64,000 nt of DNA from Gymnothorax reevesii (Eukaryota > Chordata > Actinopteri > Anguilliformes > Muraenidae). The DNA lies in contig CM056580.1 of the NCBI GenBank assembly GCA_029721435.1, positions 23,120,367 through 23,184,366 on the forward strand, written 5' to 3'. This document shows, in pieces, positions 33,635 through 44,376 of this stretch. The notes beneath the pieces are model-generated. The model was given only the letters and a program-made list of their open reading frames with translations. It ran no database searches and was not told the DNA's origin. The position numbers and the translations under genes are program-made. How positions within the stretch are numbered: the stretch's first letter is position 1; each line of letters starts with the position of its first letter.

Positions 33635-35083
33635 TACAGTCGCGCCAAAAATTATTCATACCCCTACCAATATTTGGTTTTTTTTTTGTGATAAAGTCTG
33701 ACAAATCAAATTTAGTCTTGCACAAATGACACAGTAAGTTGACATAAGGCTGTAAGAAGTACAGTAAACAATTTTTCAAGAAATACAATATTTTTTGGTA
33801 TTTTATTTGACAGATTTACAAAAAATGCCATGTCCAGAATTATTCATCCCCTTTTCTCAGTAATTGATGGCAAAGCCTTTATTCACGATTACAGCCTCCA
33901 AATGCGTCCTGTGGTTGATCACAAGGTTTCTGCACGTCTGCACGGGGATTTTGGCCCACTCCTCTTTGGCAAACTTCTCCAGGTCCTTGAGGTTTAAGGG
34001 TTTCCTTACCATGACCTTGGTCTTCAGTTCCCTCCACAGATTGGATAGGATTAAGGTCAGTGGTCTGGCTTGGCCACTCCAAAACGTTCACTTTGTTGTC
34101 CACTAACCATTTCTTGACGGATTTGGCCATGCGTTTAGGATCATTATCCTGTTGGAAGATCCATTCCTGCCCTAGGCCGGAATTTTTCGGCGGATTGTTT
34201 AATGTTTTCACTGAGGATCTGGATTTGCTGGTCCTGTTTCATAATGCCATTCACTTTAACAAGGTTTGTGGGCCCATTTGCTGAAAAGCAACCCCAGAGA
34301 TTGATACTCCAGCCACCGTGTTTGACCGTTGGGACCGTGATACTCAGGTTGAACTCTTCACCTTTCTTACGCCTCTTAGACTTCCCCAACCCAGACACAC
34401 AAGAACTCATCTAGCCTTCGAAATAGCTCACCTGGATGAAGATAAAAGCTTCTGGATGTCAATGTTATGGACAGAAGAAACTAAGATGGAGCTGTTTAGG
34501 CACAGAGATGGGGCTTTTGTTTGGCGTAAGAGGTGAAGCATTCAACCTGAAAAACACAGTCCCAACGGTCAAACAAGGTGGCAGAAGTATCATTCTCTGG
34601 GGTTGCTTTTCAGCAAATGGGCCCAGAAACCTTGTTAAAGTTAATGGCATCATGAAACAGGACCAGCATATCCAGATTTTCAGTGAAAACATTAAGCAAT
34701 CTGGCTTGGATTTGGGCAGGAATGGATCTTCCAACAGGATAATGATCCTAAACACACGTCCTAATCCGTCAAGAAATGGTTAGTGGACAACAAAGTGAAC
34801 ATTTTGGAGTGGCCAAGCCAGAGCACTGACCTCAATCCTATCGAATCTGTGGAGGGAACTGAAGACCAAGGTCATGGTAAGGAAACCCTTAAACCTCAAG
34901 GACCTGGAGAAGTTTGCCAAAGAGGAGTGGGCCAAAATCCCTGTGCAGACACCTTGTAATCAACCACAGGTCGCGTTTAGAGGCTGTAATCGTGAATAAA
35001 GGCTTTGGCATCAATTACTGAGAAAAGGGGATGAATAATTCAGGACATGGCATTTTTTGTAAATCTGTCAAATAAAATACCAA
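33635..35083. mobile_element. foldback Tc1-like element
   Basis: The left arm (33795-34372) reads a Tc1 transposase C-terminal half on the minus strand; the right arm (34523-35083) reads the same half on the plus strand. Both give AFSANGP-like, FQQDNDPK and NPI(Q/E)S motifs and the same 3' flank (ATGAATAAT, TTTTTTGTAAATCTG). Between them lies a 150-bp plus-strand segment with WTEETKMELF, the part before the arms. The left end CAGTCGCGCCAAAAATTATT is a Tc1-type terminus; the right terminus is missing. The arms differ at several sites, so the event is old. Confidence 0.75.
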
Positions 35084-35219
35084 TGCAGTCTCAACATTAG
35101 GAATGTTATCTATGTTCTATTGTAAATAGCATATTGGCTCATGTGATCTGAAAGTCATTGCGTTTTGATTTTATTCGCAGTTTACACTTTGTCCCAACTA
35201 TTTCGGAATTGGGGTTGTA
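35084..35219 (+). mobile_element. 3' end of another Tc1-like element
   Basis: Ends GTCCCAACTATTTCGGAATT and GGGGTTGTA, the well-known terminus of a fish Tc1 family, preceded by its subterminal region. It begins exactly where the foldback element stops. Confidence 0.7.
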
Positions 35220-35520
35220 TATACAACCGCATGCGTTTGTGTGAACAATTATTTGTGAGTACGGCACATGTTAGTGTAAATGTAATTGTGCGTATTGTGT
35301 GAGTGTTTAGGTGTGCGCATTTGTCTTTGTGAGTATTGCGTGTGTGTGCGTTCACAAGTAGGCCTATGCAAGTGTGTGCGAATGCATATATGCATGAATG
35401 TTTTGTGTGCGTTCCGTGTGTTTGCATGTGTGCTTTCGTGAGTATATGAGTGAGTGTGCATGTGAGATTGTGAGTACTGTAAGTGTGTGTGCTTGTGTGA
35501 GTATGTGAGATTGAGTGCAA
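35220..35520. repeat. TG-rich low-complexity tract
   Basis: Loose TGTGTG, GTGAGT and TGCATG runs next to the exon 3 donor. His/Thr-rich minus-strand frames are artefacts. Confidence 0.85.
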
Positions 35521-35533
35521 GTAGCATTAATAC

Positions 35534-35681
35534 CTCAGCTTTGAGTCTCTCTATCTCCGTGTCCTGGTCCTCCAGCTGGGTACGGAGCTGATTGGCAGCC
35601 ACCTTCTCCGTCTCCACAATCTGCACCAGGTGGATGTACTTCTGCATCAGCACCTCGCGCTCAATGATGATGTCAGAGTAG
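35534..35681 (-). CDS. rasgrf2: rasgrf2 exon 3 (coiled coil)
   Basis: The 148-bp exon follows acceptor CCCCCAG; its first base completes the Ser codon split with exon 2. The peptide starts [20 protein letters not shown] and continues [20 protein letters not shown], ending ERLKAE. Heptad-spaced hydrophobics and charged residues fit the coiled coil between PH1 and IQ. It ends in phase 0 at donor GTATTA. A CA/TG-rich low-complexity tract of about 300 bases lies just downstream in the intron. Confidence 0.95.
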
Positions 35682-36220
35682 CTGGGGGAGCAGAGAGATG
35701 AGAGTGCAGGTGAGGGCAGCCTGGTGTGATGACAACAGGCCAGCATTCCTTTAATCCAGCACCAGCACAGCAGTGCGTATAACATCAGTGATCAGCTGGG
35801 CTGCCACTATGGTGTCCATTTTACCCGGGCCCATGACTGACTACCACAGTTCACCAGCCTTATCTGCTGCCCTGCTGATCAACAAACAATCATCACTGAA
35901 TGCTGTGAGCTGCAGAAATTCAAACGGTCTTATCCTGACTCTGCTTTATTCCGATGCCATGCACAGCAAAGCTTTGGAGGAGAATCCAGAAAATTCCGTC
36001 TGATGTAAGTACAAAGCATATCAGCGACCGAGCCATCAATTTTAATGAGTCACAGTGGCATCCTGTGGCCTGAAAGCAGTCTATTGAATGCACGAAACGA
36101 GAACCAATCAGCTTCTCAAACTCAGGATGCTACCTGGCCTAGGTATTGTAATTCCTCTGAAAATTCTGATGCCATTAAGTCACACAATGAAACTGCCTCA
36201 GATTACTGGCAATTCTAAAG

Positions 36221-36660
36221 GCCAGCAGCCATACCACTATTCGATCTCTTCCAGCTGTGTGGCTGAAGCCAAGCAGGTGTGGGCCTGGTTAGTACTTGGT
36301 AGACCACCTGGGAAAACCAAGTCGCTGCTGGAAGAAGTGTTGGTGGGCCAGTAGGTAGCGATCTTCTCTCTGGTGGAATAATCCCCAGTGCAGTTATGGG
36401 GACACTGTACTGGGTGAGATGTTAAACCGAGGTCCTGACTCACAGTGGTCATTAAAGATCCCATGACACTCTTCGATAAGAGCAGGGGGTTCCGCGGTAA
36501 ACGGTAAACCAACCTGGCTCTTTCAACCTGCCACCTAATCATCCCCTGATCTGATTGGCTGTGCAAATTGCCCTCTCCCTCCCCACCTCAATCCCCAGGG
36601 CTCCCTTGAAAAAGAGATTTCGATCTCAACAGGACTGCCCTGGTTAAATCAACGAGAGGG
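36221..36660 (+). repeat. 5S-rRNA-derived SINE (SINE3 type)
   Basis: 36221-36338 follows 5S r[42 protein letters not shown] (box A region), GGCCTGGTTAGTACTTGG and AGACCACCTGGGAAAACC (box C region). Four bases are missing between TTGG and AGACC relative to 5S. The rest, ending AAAAAGAGATTTCGATCTCA and CCTGGTTAAAT, is the tail typical of fish SINE3 elements. Confidence 0.85.
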
Positions 36661-37339
36661 CACAAAATTTTCATATAAAACTCATATAAAAAATGTTTTG
36701 TGCCAGATTATTTTCAAGCAATACATTGTAATATACAGTATGTATATGATGTACACAATTTCCGTCATTTTCATGCATTGCAACGTCTACAAAATGATAC
36801 TGCAGAGCAATGCATTCCTTCTTAAAACTCCACGTTCATAAAACATAGTAGTTCAATTCCAAACATTAGAGATGCTTTGCAATATTTATCAAGAATGGTT
36901 TCAAGTTAACAGTGTTTCAAATATTTATTTGTTTCAGGTATGGATACCACAGCATTGATTTAAATGTTCATTTCAATTGATGAAAAGGATGGGGTAAAAG
37001 GATTAGCATTAGCGCACCACCCACATGTGCTCCTGGGACTTCAGAAAGAATTGTGTCTTCAATTCCTGAACACGAAGTACAAAAGACTGAGGAGTTAAAA
37101 ATCAATGGATGTCTTTAGATATAGCTCTGGCTGTCACTGACAGGAAGAAATCTATACAGTGTTGCACGTGAGCATTGTTAAACAAGCGTTTGTCTATAAA
37201 GAGGTTGGGGCGTGCAATGTACGTAAAGAATGCAGTACTTCAATCAATAAAGTAAATCACTAAATGTACTGCAACAGACAAAGTAAACTGTAGGCCCCTC
37301 TTACTCAAAGTAAAATATAGATTCATTGAATTTCTCAGG

Positions 37340-38005
37340 AATGGTTTCAAGTTACCCACAGTGAAATATGGTGGTGGCTTAGTGATGCTTTGGGGCTTTT
37401 TTCCAATTCTAGAGGTCTAGGGGCACTGGTTAAGATAAGTGGCTCCATGGACCCCACTAAGTATCAGGCAAATCTGGCAGACAATCAGGTTGCCTCTGCC
37501 AGAGGGCTGAAGACTTGGCCTGAGGTGGACTTTCCAGTGAGCATGAGCAGAATTGGTTCAGTAACAACAGAATCACAGTTTTGCGGTGGCCATATCAGTC
37601 ACCAGACCCCAATCCAATCAAATATCAGTGGACTTATCTGTAAAGGGCAATTGACGAGAATCTGACAGATCTAGAGAGGATCAACATAGAATGATTGTTC
37701 ATAATCCCACCAAATGTGTGCCTTAACCTGACAAACAGTACAAGTAAATACTCCAAGCTGTTATCCTTGCCTGAGCTGCTAAGCCAAGGGCGTCATTAAT
37801 TTTGAAACCTTGATTTGGAGGAAATAGATTTTTATTTAAATTAATAAATAAAAATTTCTTTGGTCTCATTGAAATGTTATTAAAGTCCAATATTTCTTTA
37901 TGTTGGCATTTTGAGTTTCTCTGTCATGTTATTATTTATTTTTTATATTAGTTTATGATAGTAGTTATAGTGCTTTGCAGTCAGGGGTGCTAATAACCCT
38001 CTGTA
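37340..38005 (+). pseudogene. Tc1-like transposase relic
   Basis: CCCACAGTGAAATATGGTGG and TGATGCTTTGGGGCTTTT match the Tc1 segment VKYGGGSLMLWGFF. NPIKYQW-like CCCCAATCCAATCAAATATC near 37610 is the third catalytic region. Stops and frameshifts are frequent. The right end CAGTCAGGGGTGCTAATAA may be the terminal repeat. Confidence 0.6.
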
Positions 38006-38586
38006 TTCATAAACAGTGTGTACATTAGAGAATCATACAGTGCATTAGAGAAGAAACACCCAGCACATGCTACTACTGTGTACTGGAAGGCTGTATATGG
38101 CATAGAGCAGGCTGCAATTTTAGGGCCAGTTTTCATTTATAACGCATACCGATTATGCTGCCGGACTTCTCACGCTTTTCTTTACTCGGGGACTGGGAGC
38201 AATGCATGTGTTTCATGATTGTTCAAATAAACTAAGATCATTTAAAACGTCTTTAGGCAATTTCATTGCTTCCAACCCCTCCGGTGCACAAGGGGTTCAA
38301 TTCTGCGCGAGAATCTCTTACATACTCGTTGGTTGAATAATTGCAGACTACAGCAAAGGAACGTATATATGCCACTTTAACTCACACCGAAAGCATGAGA
38401 GTGGACAGGTATGCGTGATAAATGAAAACTGACCACACCTGATAATGTTGAGAGTTTTCAGAGTTTCTGTAATGGTAATTTAAATGAATGATTGAAAACA
38501 GGTCATGACCAATCATTAATTTTAAGGGATTGTTTTTGAGCCACCCCTATCGCCAGTTCACCAGCCATCACTGATATATATATATA

Positions 38587-39814
38587 CAGGTACTACCCAG
38601 AAAATTAGAATATTTTCAAAAAGTTCTTCTATTTCTGTAATTCAACTTAAAAGGTGAAACCTACATATCATATAGACAAATAACATGCAAATCAATATAT
38701 TTCAAGCTTTTATTTGTTTTGATTTTGCTGATTAGGACTAACAGCTTAAGATAACCTCAAATTCAAAAACTCAGAAAATTAGAATATTACATGAAATCGA
38801 TTAAAAAAAAAAAAGGATTTTAAATACAAAAATGTCTGGTCTCTGAAAGGAAAATCTTGCATCTGTAATTAGTTCTTGATTGGGGCCCCTTTTGCACAAA
38901 TGACTGCTTCAATCCGGCGTGGCATGAATGCTACCAGCCTGTGGCATTTCTCAGCTGTTATTGAAGACCAGCATGCTTCAATCATGGCCTTGAACTCTTC
39001 TTTATTGTTTGGTCTCCTTTCGTTCACCTTTCTCTTGACAATGCCCCATAGATTTTCTATGGGGTTCAGGTCAGCTGAGATTGCGGGCAAATCAAGCACA
39101 GTAATCCCATGGTTGTTGAACCAGGATTTGGTACTTTTGGCAGTGTGGGCAGGTGCAAAGTCCTGCTGGAAGATGAAGTCTGCATCCCCATAAAGCTGGT
39201 TCGTTGAAGCAAGCATGAAGTGCTGTAAAATGTTCTGGTGGATGGCAGCGTTTACTCTGGACTTGAGAAAGCACAGAGGACCAACACCAGCAGCTGACAT
39301 GGCTCCCCCACTCATCAGAGACTGGGGAAACTTAACACTGGACTTCATGCATTTTCCATCATGCGCCTCTCCAGTCTTCCTCCAGACTCTTGGACCTTTG
39401 TTGCCAAATGAAATGCAAAATTTGCTCTCATTAGAAAAGAGGACTTTAGACCACTGGGAAACAGACCAGTTCTTCTTTTCTTTAGCCCAGCGAAGGTGCC
39501 TCTGGCGTTGCTTGCTGTTGAGGAGTGGCTTGACAACAGGAATTCGACATTTAAAGCCCGTGTCCAGCATCCGCCTGTGTGTTGTTTCACGCACAATATT
39601 GGTTATATTCACAATATTCAAATTTTCTGAGTTTTTGTATTTGAAGTTTTAATGAGCTGTAAATCATAATCATCAAAATTACAACAAACAAATGCTTGAG
39701 ATATCTCACTTTGCTTGTAATGAGTCTATAAAATATATTAGTTTTACCTTTTATGTTGAATTGCCAAAATAAACCAACTTTTACACGATATTCTAATTTT
39801 CCGAGTAGTACCTG
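38587..39814 (-). mobile_element. Tc1-like element with about 200-bp inverted repeats
   Basis: Ends CAGGTACTACCCAGAAAATT and, reversed, CAGGTACTACTCGGAAAATT, each flanked by TA. The subterminal AAACTCAGAAAATT blocks recur, giving long inverted repeats of the IR/DR type. The transposase lies on the minus strand. The N-terminal DNA-binding half is missing and D1 is changed, so this 1228-bp copy is inactive. Confidence 0.85.
38869..39621 (-). pseudogene. Tc1-like transposase, N-truncated, D1 changed to N
   Basis: 250 codons open. The family motif FSDES is FSNES here (residue 64, codon 39432-39430). The second Asp (residue 154, FQQDFAPAH) and the Glu (residue 189, NPIENLWG) are kept with DD34E spacing. 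The frame ends EAVICAKGAPIKN near the expected C-terminus. The roughly 90-residue paired-like helix-turn-helix region is absent: only about 190 bases separate the first Met from the element end. Confidence 0.85.
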
Positions 39815-39828
39815 TATATACGAATATA

Positions 39829-39877
39829 CACACACACACACACACACAAACACAAACACACACACACACACAAATAC
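39829..39877. repeat. (CA)n microsatellite
   Basis: CA run with AAA interruptions, between a Tc1 element end and the exon 2 donor at 39888. Confidence 0.93.
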
Positions 39878-39888
39878 ACACTCAGTAC

Positions 39889-39995
39889 CTAGCCTGTTGG
39901 ATGGCCTCAACCCATTCTTCGCACTCCACCTCCTCTTCAGTTCGTAGTTCCAGAGGCTTCTGACCGTCATGACCAAAGACGATGAGGAAGTATTG
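39889..39995 (-). CDS. rasgrf2: rasgrf2 exon 2 (end of PH1)
   Basis: The 107-bp exon starts in phase 0 after acceptor TGACAG and ends with two bases of a split Ser codon before donor GTACTG. The peptide begins [18 protein letters not shown] and ends [10 protein letters not shown], the last strands and C-terminal helix of the first PH domain, with its conserved Trp. This domain supports membrane binding together with the coiled coil and IQ motif. The donor lacks the consensus GTRAGT. A (CA)n microsatellite starts about a dozen bases beyond the donor. This is the most upstream exon in the window. Confidence 0.94.
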
Positions 39996-42900
39996 CTGTC
40001 AGGGTGGGAGAGAGAGGACAGACACAGAGATATTCAAACAAATTTCAATGACCACAAAGCCGAGTGGTCTAAAGGCCAGACACATTTCAGAAAAATCATC
40101 AGAAAGACGAGGCGGCTTGTCCATTATGCACAGCATAATAAAAAAAAAGGTATGAAAAAGCGAACAAATTTAAATGGCATCAGATTGAAATAAAATGGTT
40201 TTTCATCAGTGGCATGTTGCTTTTTAACAATTAATACAATTTATTTTTGAAACAGCTCTCTCTGTCTAAAAAATAATTTCATCATGCAGAGCGAATGACT
40301 GCATGAATGAAAGAGATTGATGAAATCTGATGAAGTGAATAGTGTAATTCATTTAAATGTGAAGCCTCTCATAATGCTGATTGGACAGTAGGCAATTTAG
40401 GCCCACCGCCTTTTTTTGCTCAGCATAACACTGTTAAGTCAATTGCAAGCATTTCTGCACAAGATGATGGACAGAAAACACAACCAGTGCTTTTCATGGT
40501 ATGTAAGTACTTAGACCTCATTTCAGCCATCAGGGATAATTTTTCGTGCAGGTCAATAAGGCGACTTAACCTTCGCACTTGCTTTTTTATTGTGATCTGC
40601 AGTAATTTGTATTATTGAAATAATATTGCGAAAAAAACATTTTGTAACAGTTAGTATTGATGTATATTGTAGCTATTGAGCACTGCATCATGCAGACATA
40701 CTTTAAAATTAAAAAAAAATTTTATTTTATCCTGGCAGCTACATTGCTTAAACCAGCAAGCTAGCATTTGAGTACTGTCACTTGATCAAGAAAATGTTGT
40801 GGACAAAGTGTTAGAAGCTTTGTTCAACTCTATTCGGTATGAATAAAAGTTACAAATTAAATCCAGCTTCCCATCAAGTATGAGGCACAAGCAGTGAAAC
40901 CAGCAGAATATTCTAAAATCGCTCGCTTTTTCGGTCGTGTCCGCTCCCTCACGCACAAGAAAATTATATCTAATGAAATTCCATGAATCGCAAATGTGAA
41001 GCACATTATTCAAATTAAGCATGTGTCTCCATGAGATGGATTACAAATTTCTAATCTTCCTGCTCCTCTTATTTTATTTTCGAACAAGTTGCTGTGCGCA
41101 GCCCAGAGAGCCATGGTCAGTAGATACATCATTGCGTGGTCATGTGTTTTTTTATGATTAATGATTATTATATTCATTTTCACAAAAGAAATAGTTCAAA
41201 ATAGACATGATAATCAACATGACCAATTCTAATTTCTGAGGGACAGATAATGATGCAATTAAAGTTATTTCATAAATGTGAAAACGGTGCATAAATCCAA
41301 TTGCATTTTCAATGATGAAACTTAATTGTCTTAATGGAAATTGCTAGATAAATAGTAAAATATGTCAAATTGCATTTACTTTTTCTCTGATGAGGTTAGG
41401 CCTCCATACAGTTTATCATTTAAGCGCAGTTTTTTATTTCTTTCAAGCAACCATTCAAAGTCTTTTTGCAAAAAAAAAAAAAATGTAATTCCCCAGGGGT
41501 TCCATCTCCCCTGGACCCGCTAGATGTTCTTGGTCCACATTGCTCTGCTTAATACTTTCAAATGACCATCAGCGGCCACTGATCTGCAGTATTTAAACAT
41601 CCTCATTCCACTGTTAGCCGTCAGTACGAAAACCCAGTCACCTTTCACTAAATCAACTTTCTGCCTTCTACTTAGTTTTCCTGCTCTGGATACACCATCT
41701 TTGCTTCAGAAATTATGTACGTGGTCAGTCATAGAGAGATAGACACACAAAAACCAAAGGGTCATTAAGATAGAGGGATGATTCGGCAGAGCGGTACTCA
41801 AACCTCAAACTAGCCGTGTAATGAACCAGAAAGCCAAGAGCCACTGAATCTCAGACAGGGTTGAGGGCATCATACTCCCTTCTAAGAGGTGATTCAAACT
41901 GCAACCCACCTAAACCCCAATAGTGCTGAGCTCATTCTGCTGCCTTCACATGTCAGAGCTCATAGCACATCATCATCCCCGAATAGTCATCACAATTCCC
42001 ACACACCCGCCCGACAGGCGATTTAGCTCAGCTTCTGCTTTGGAGGGGACATACCGAGGTCTTTGGGGGTGTCCTAGGGTCTACTCTATGTATTATACAT
42101 TTTTGTATGCGAGTTTTAGTGTATTTTTTACCCAAAATAAAATTATCCATCTATCTATGTTATCAGCCACTGAGAATATAAACTTAGTCATAAAACATGG
42201 TGCTCGGGGCTCGGATACACGAGTTGCAGCTGAACCCTGGCATTAAAAGATATAATAAAGCGATAAATTGTTCGGACTTTCCAATGGCTATGGCTGAGAA
42301 AACAGTTTATGAGGAGGAGAGTTTATGATTTTCAATGTACATTTATTGAAGAAAGGGAGCATGAAGGTATAAAGGCATATCGCCACTGAAAGGCAAGAAT
42401 GCCATTCTACACCCTCTCAAACCGAGTGGCGGCAGACCAGTGTAATCCAACAGGCTGTCTATTACACCAGCATCAGCTCCCGTGTTCATGAATACACTGG
42501 AAATTTTACACTAAACATTGAGTAGATAATACTTCTGCAAGTGTCCTGCGATAACAAGAAAACTGATTTGAGGGCAAGCCCCCCAATATGTAAAATGAAG
42601 TTCAGTAACACTCTACCCACTCAACTGGCTTTTTTTCTCGGTATTGCCAGAACACACAGTGACTTCTTTCCCCTCTGTGTCTGCCTTTCTCAATGAACAG
42701 GAAGCGAGGGGTGAAACTTGTGACAGAACAATGCAGAAGCACCTTCCAATTCATTCACCCGCCACACTGCGGTTGCCAGGTTGCTGCCAGTCGCTGCCGC
42801 GAGGAAAGACAAAGGTTTAACTCCTCCTACCCCTCTCGCCCTCCTGAGTAACGCTTGCACCACTGCAATGCATCTAGGAAGAGAACGAGAAAGGCAAATA

Positions 42901-44331
42901 CAGGGCTGATAGGGTGCTTTGAGCACTGTAGGTAAAACATATGCTGCGCCTTCCTCACCCTGTCGCCGGTGGGCGAAAACATTTCACATGCAAAGCAACT
43001 GTTTCTCTCTGATGTTAAACTGCCTCTGCAAAAGCAGACAAAATTGCTCATTACAGACTCCACAGAGCTTAACTGGTGTGAGCTGCAGAGAAGCAATTCA
43101 GCCCTGTGAATTAAAAAAAAAATCACCCATTTCTGCGCATTGCCAAGAAACTGTGCAATACGTCATGCACTTAATCATGAGTCAGATACAGTCGATGCCA
43201 AAGACATTGGCTGAATCCAGTCATCAAGGTCTGAGTGCACCAGACCCTGGCAGACCGGAGTAAGGAGATCCGCAGTCTTGGCCCCAGGTGCCGCCATAGC
43301 TGGAGGACTGCAGTCTCAGCAGGCTTTTAGGGTATTTAATATTGCAGACATTGATTATCTACAGTTCACAAGCATGCTTCCAAAAAAAACCCCACAAAAA
43401 AAAAAAAAAACACATGCCCATTCACCCTCCAGTATGAGATCCCCGCCCAAGAACCCACGTCATTCTCATTCATAGCAGGTTCATACCTATATATATATAA
43501 TTGCAAATTAGTTGTTTTCTTCCTTTATTTGCTCATCAAAAGCCACACATTTAGTCCACAACCATCACATCACATACTTGCGCATGAATATTGAGCTTCA
43601 TTCATGAGCACAATAGACAGTCCACAGAGCTCCTCCCTCTACTCTACTTTGAATGTTGCAGTGACCCGTTTCAGCAGCGTTATCTGGTCTGATGTTCTTG
43701 CCAGCAGCCAGAGACAAAAAAAAAAAAAAAACCTTGACTGTATCGGGAGAGGGCAGGGACTGTGAAATGAGAACTGGGGAAGGTGAGTATTTAATTGGAC
43801 TCTGGAGAATGTAAAACGCAGCTTTGTTTACATGAACATGCGCTGGGGTCATAGAGCAGTTTGCTGGATAAGAAAGTAGCAGTGTTAGCAATACTCAGAA
43901 CACGCTAATAGCCAAGTGTTTTTGAGCAAGATGCCTCCTTCTTCAGATTCTCTACTTGATCTGGAACAAAAGAGGCTGCAGAAAAATTCTCTTAGAGGAT
44001 TTGGAGTGGAAGGGAGAAGGCAAGGTTTTTCAGCTCAGTAGCTCCTATATAAACTGTCCAACATCACGATGCTTCAACACAGCACTGCAAAGGGGTCAGC
44101 GTATCACAGAGACTGATTTGACACCTCTGCTGATGAAGGATCAACAGAGCCTAACAACTTAGCGTGTCCCCTGCCCCCTGCGAGACATGACACCAGACTG
44201 CCAGGGGAGGGTGAGATACAGGGCTGTCATGTTCAGCTAAATCTCCCACCAGCCCCCAGTGAGACCAGTACATTTGCCTCAAGGCTGCCGGAGATGCAGG
44301 GAATCTCCTGCTGTGTGCATGAACTGACGCG

Positions 44332-44334
<3 letters not shown>

Positions 44335-44375
<41 letters not shown>
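44335..44375. repeat. (CA)n microsatellite
   Basis: CGCGCGCACATA followed by about 18 CA units. Confidence 0.93.

Positions 44376-44376
<1 letters not shown>

Larger units (their letters stand above)
25300..35533 (-). other. rasgrf2 intron 3
   Basis: About 10.2 kb. It holds hAT MITE copy B (28440-28842), a dispersed fish repeat (28950-29230), a LINE fragment (31610-32740), a foldback Tc1 (33635-35083), a second Tc1 end (35084-35219) and a CA/TG-rich patch (35220-35520). I see nothing supportable in 25300-28439, 29231-31600 or 32750-33630; short open frames there look like chance. Confidence 0.8.
35682..39888 (-). other. rasgrf2 intron 2
   Basis: About 4.2 kb. It holds a 5S-derived SINE (36221-36660), a Tc1 relic (37340-38005), a Tc1 element with long inverted repeats (38587-39814) and a CA microsatellite (39829-39877). 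35700-36220, 36661-37340 and 38006-38586 show nothing else. Confidence 0.8.
2060..39995 (-). other. rasgrf2: rasgrf2 gene, internal part (15 coding exons)
   Basis: Seen: fifteen minus-strand exons with AG acceptors and GT donors join in phase into 2389 coding bases (796 codons plus one base) with no stop. The joined peptide follows vertebrate RasGRF2 almost residue for residue through the end of PH1, coiled coil, IQ motif, DH, second PH, REM and linker. Known: RasGRF proteins are calcium/calmodulin-regulated exchange factors; the DH/PH part acts on Rac and the C-terminal CDC25 domain on Ras, at the plasma membrane of neurons. RASGRF2 rather than RASGRF1 is indicated by linker segments such as [15 protein letters not shown] and TPRHLRYRQPGG. 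Missing: the first coding exon (beyond 64000) and the CDC25 exons (before 1). Exon numbers here assume one upstream coding exon, as in mammals. The teleost copy (a or b) cannot be assigned. Promoter and polyadenylation site are outside the window. Confidence 0.96.

Noticed and set aside
36221..36338. Functional 5S rRNA gene
   Set aside because: Internal promoter bases are deleted and the 5S part runs into a SINE tail.
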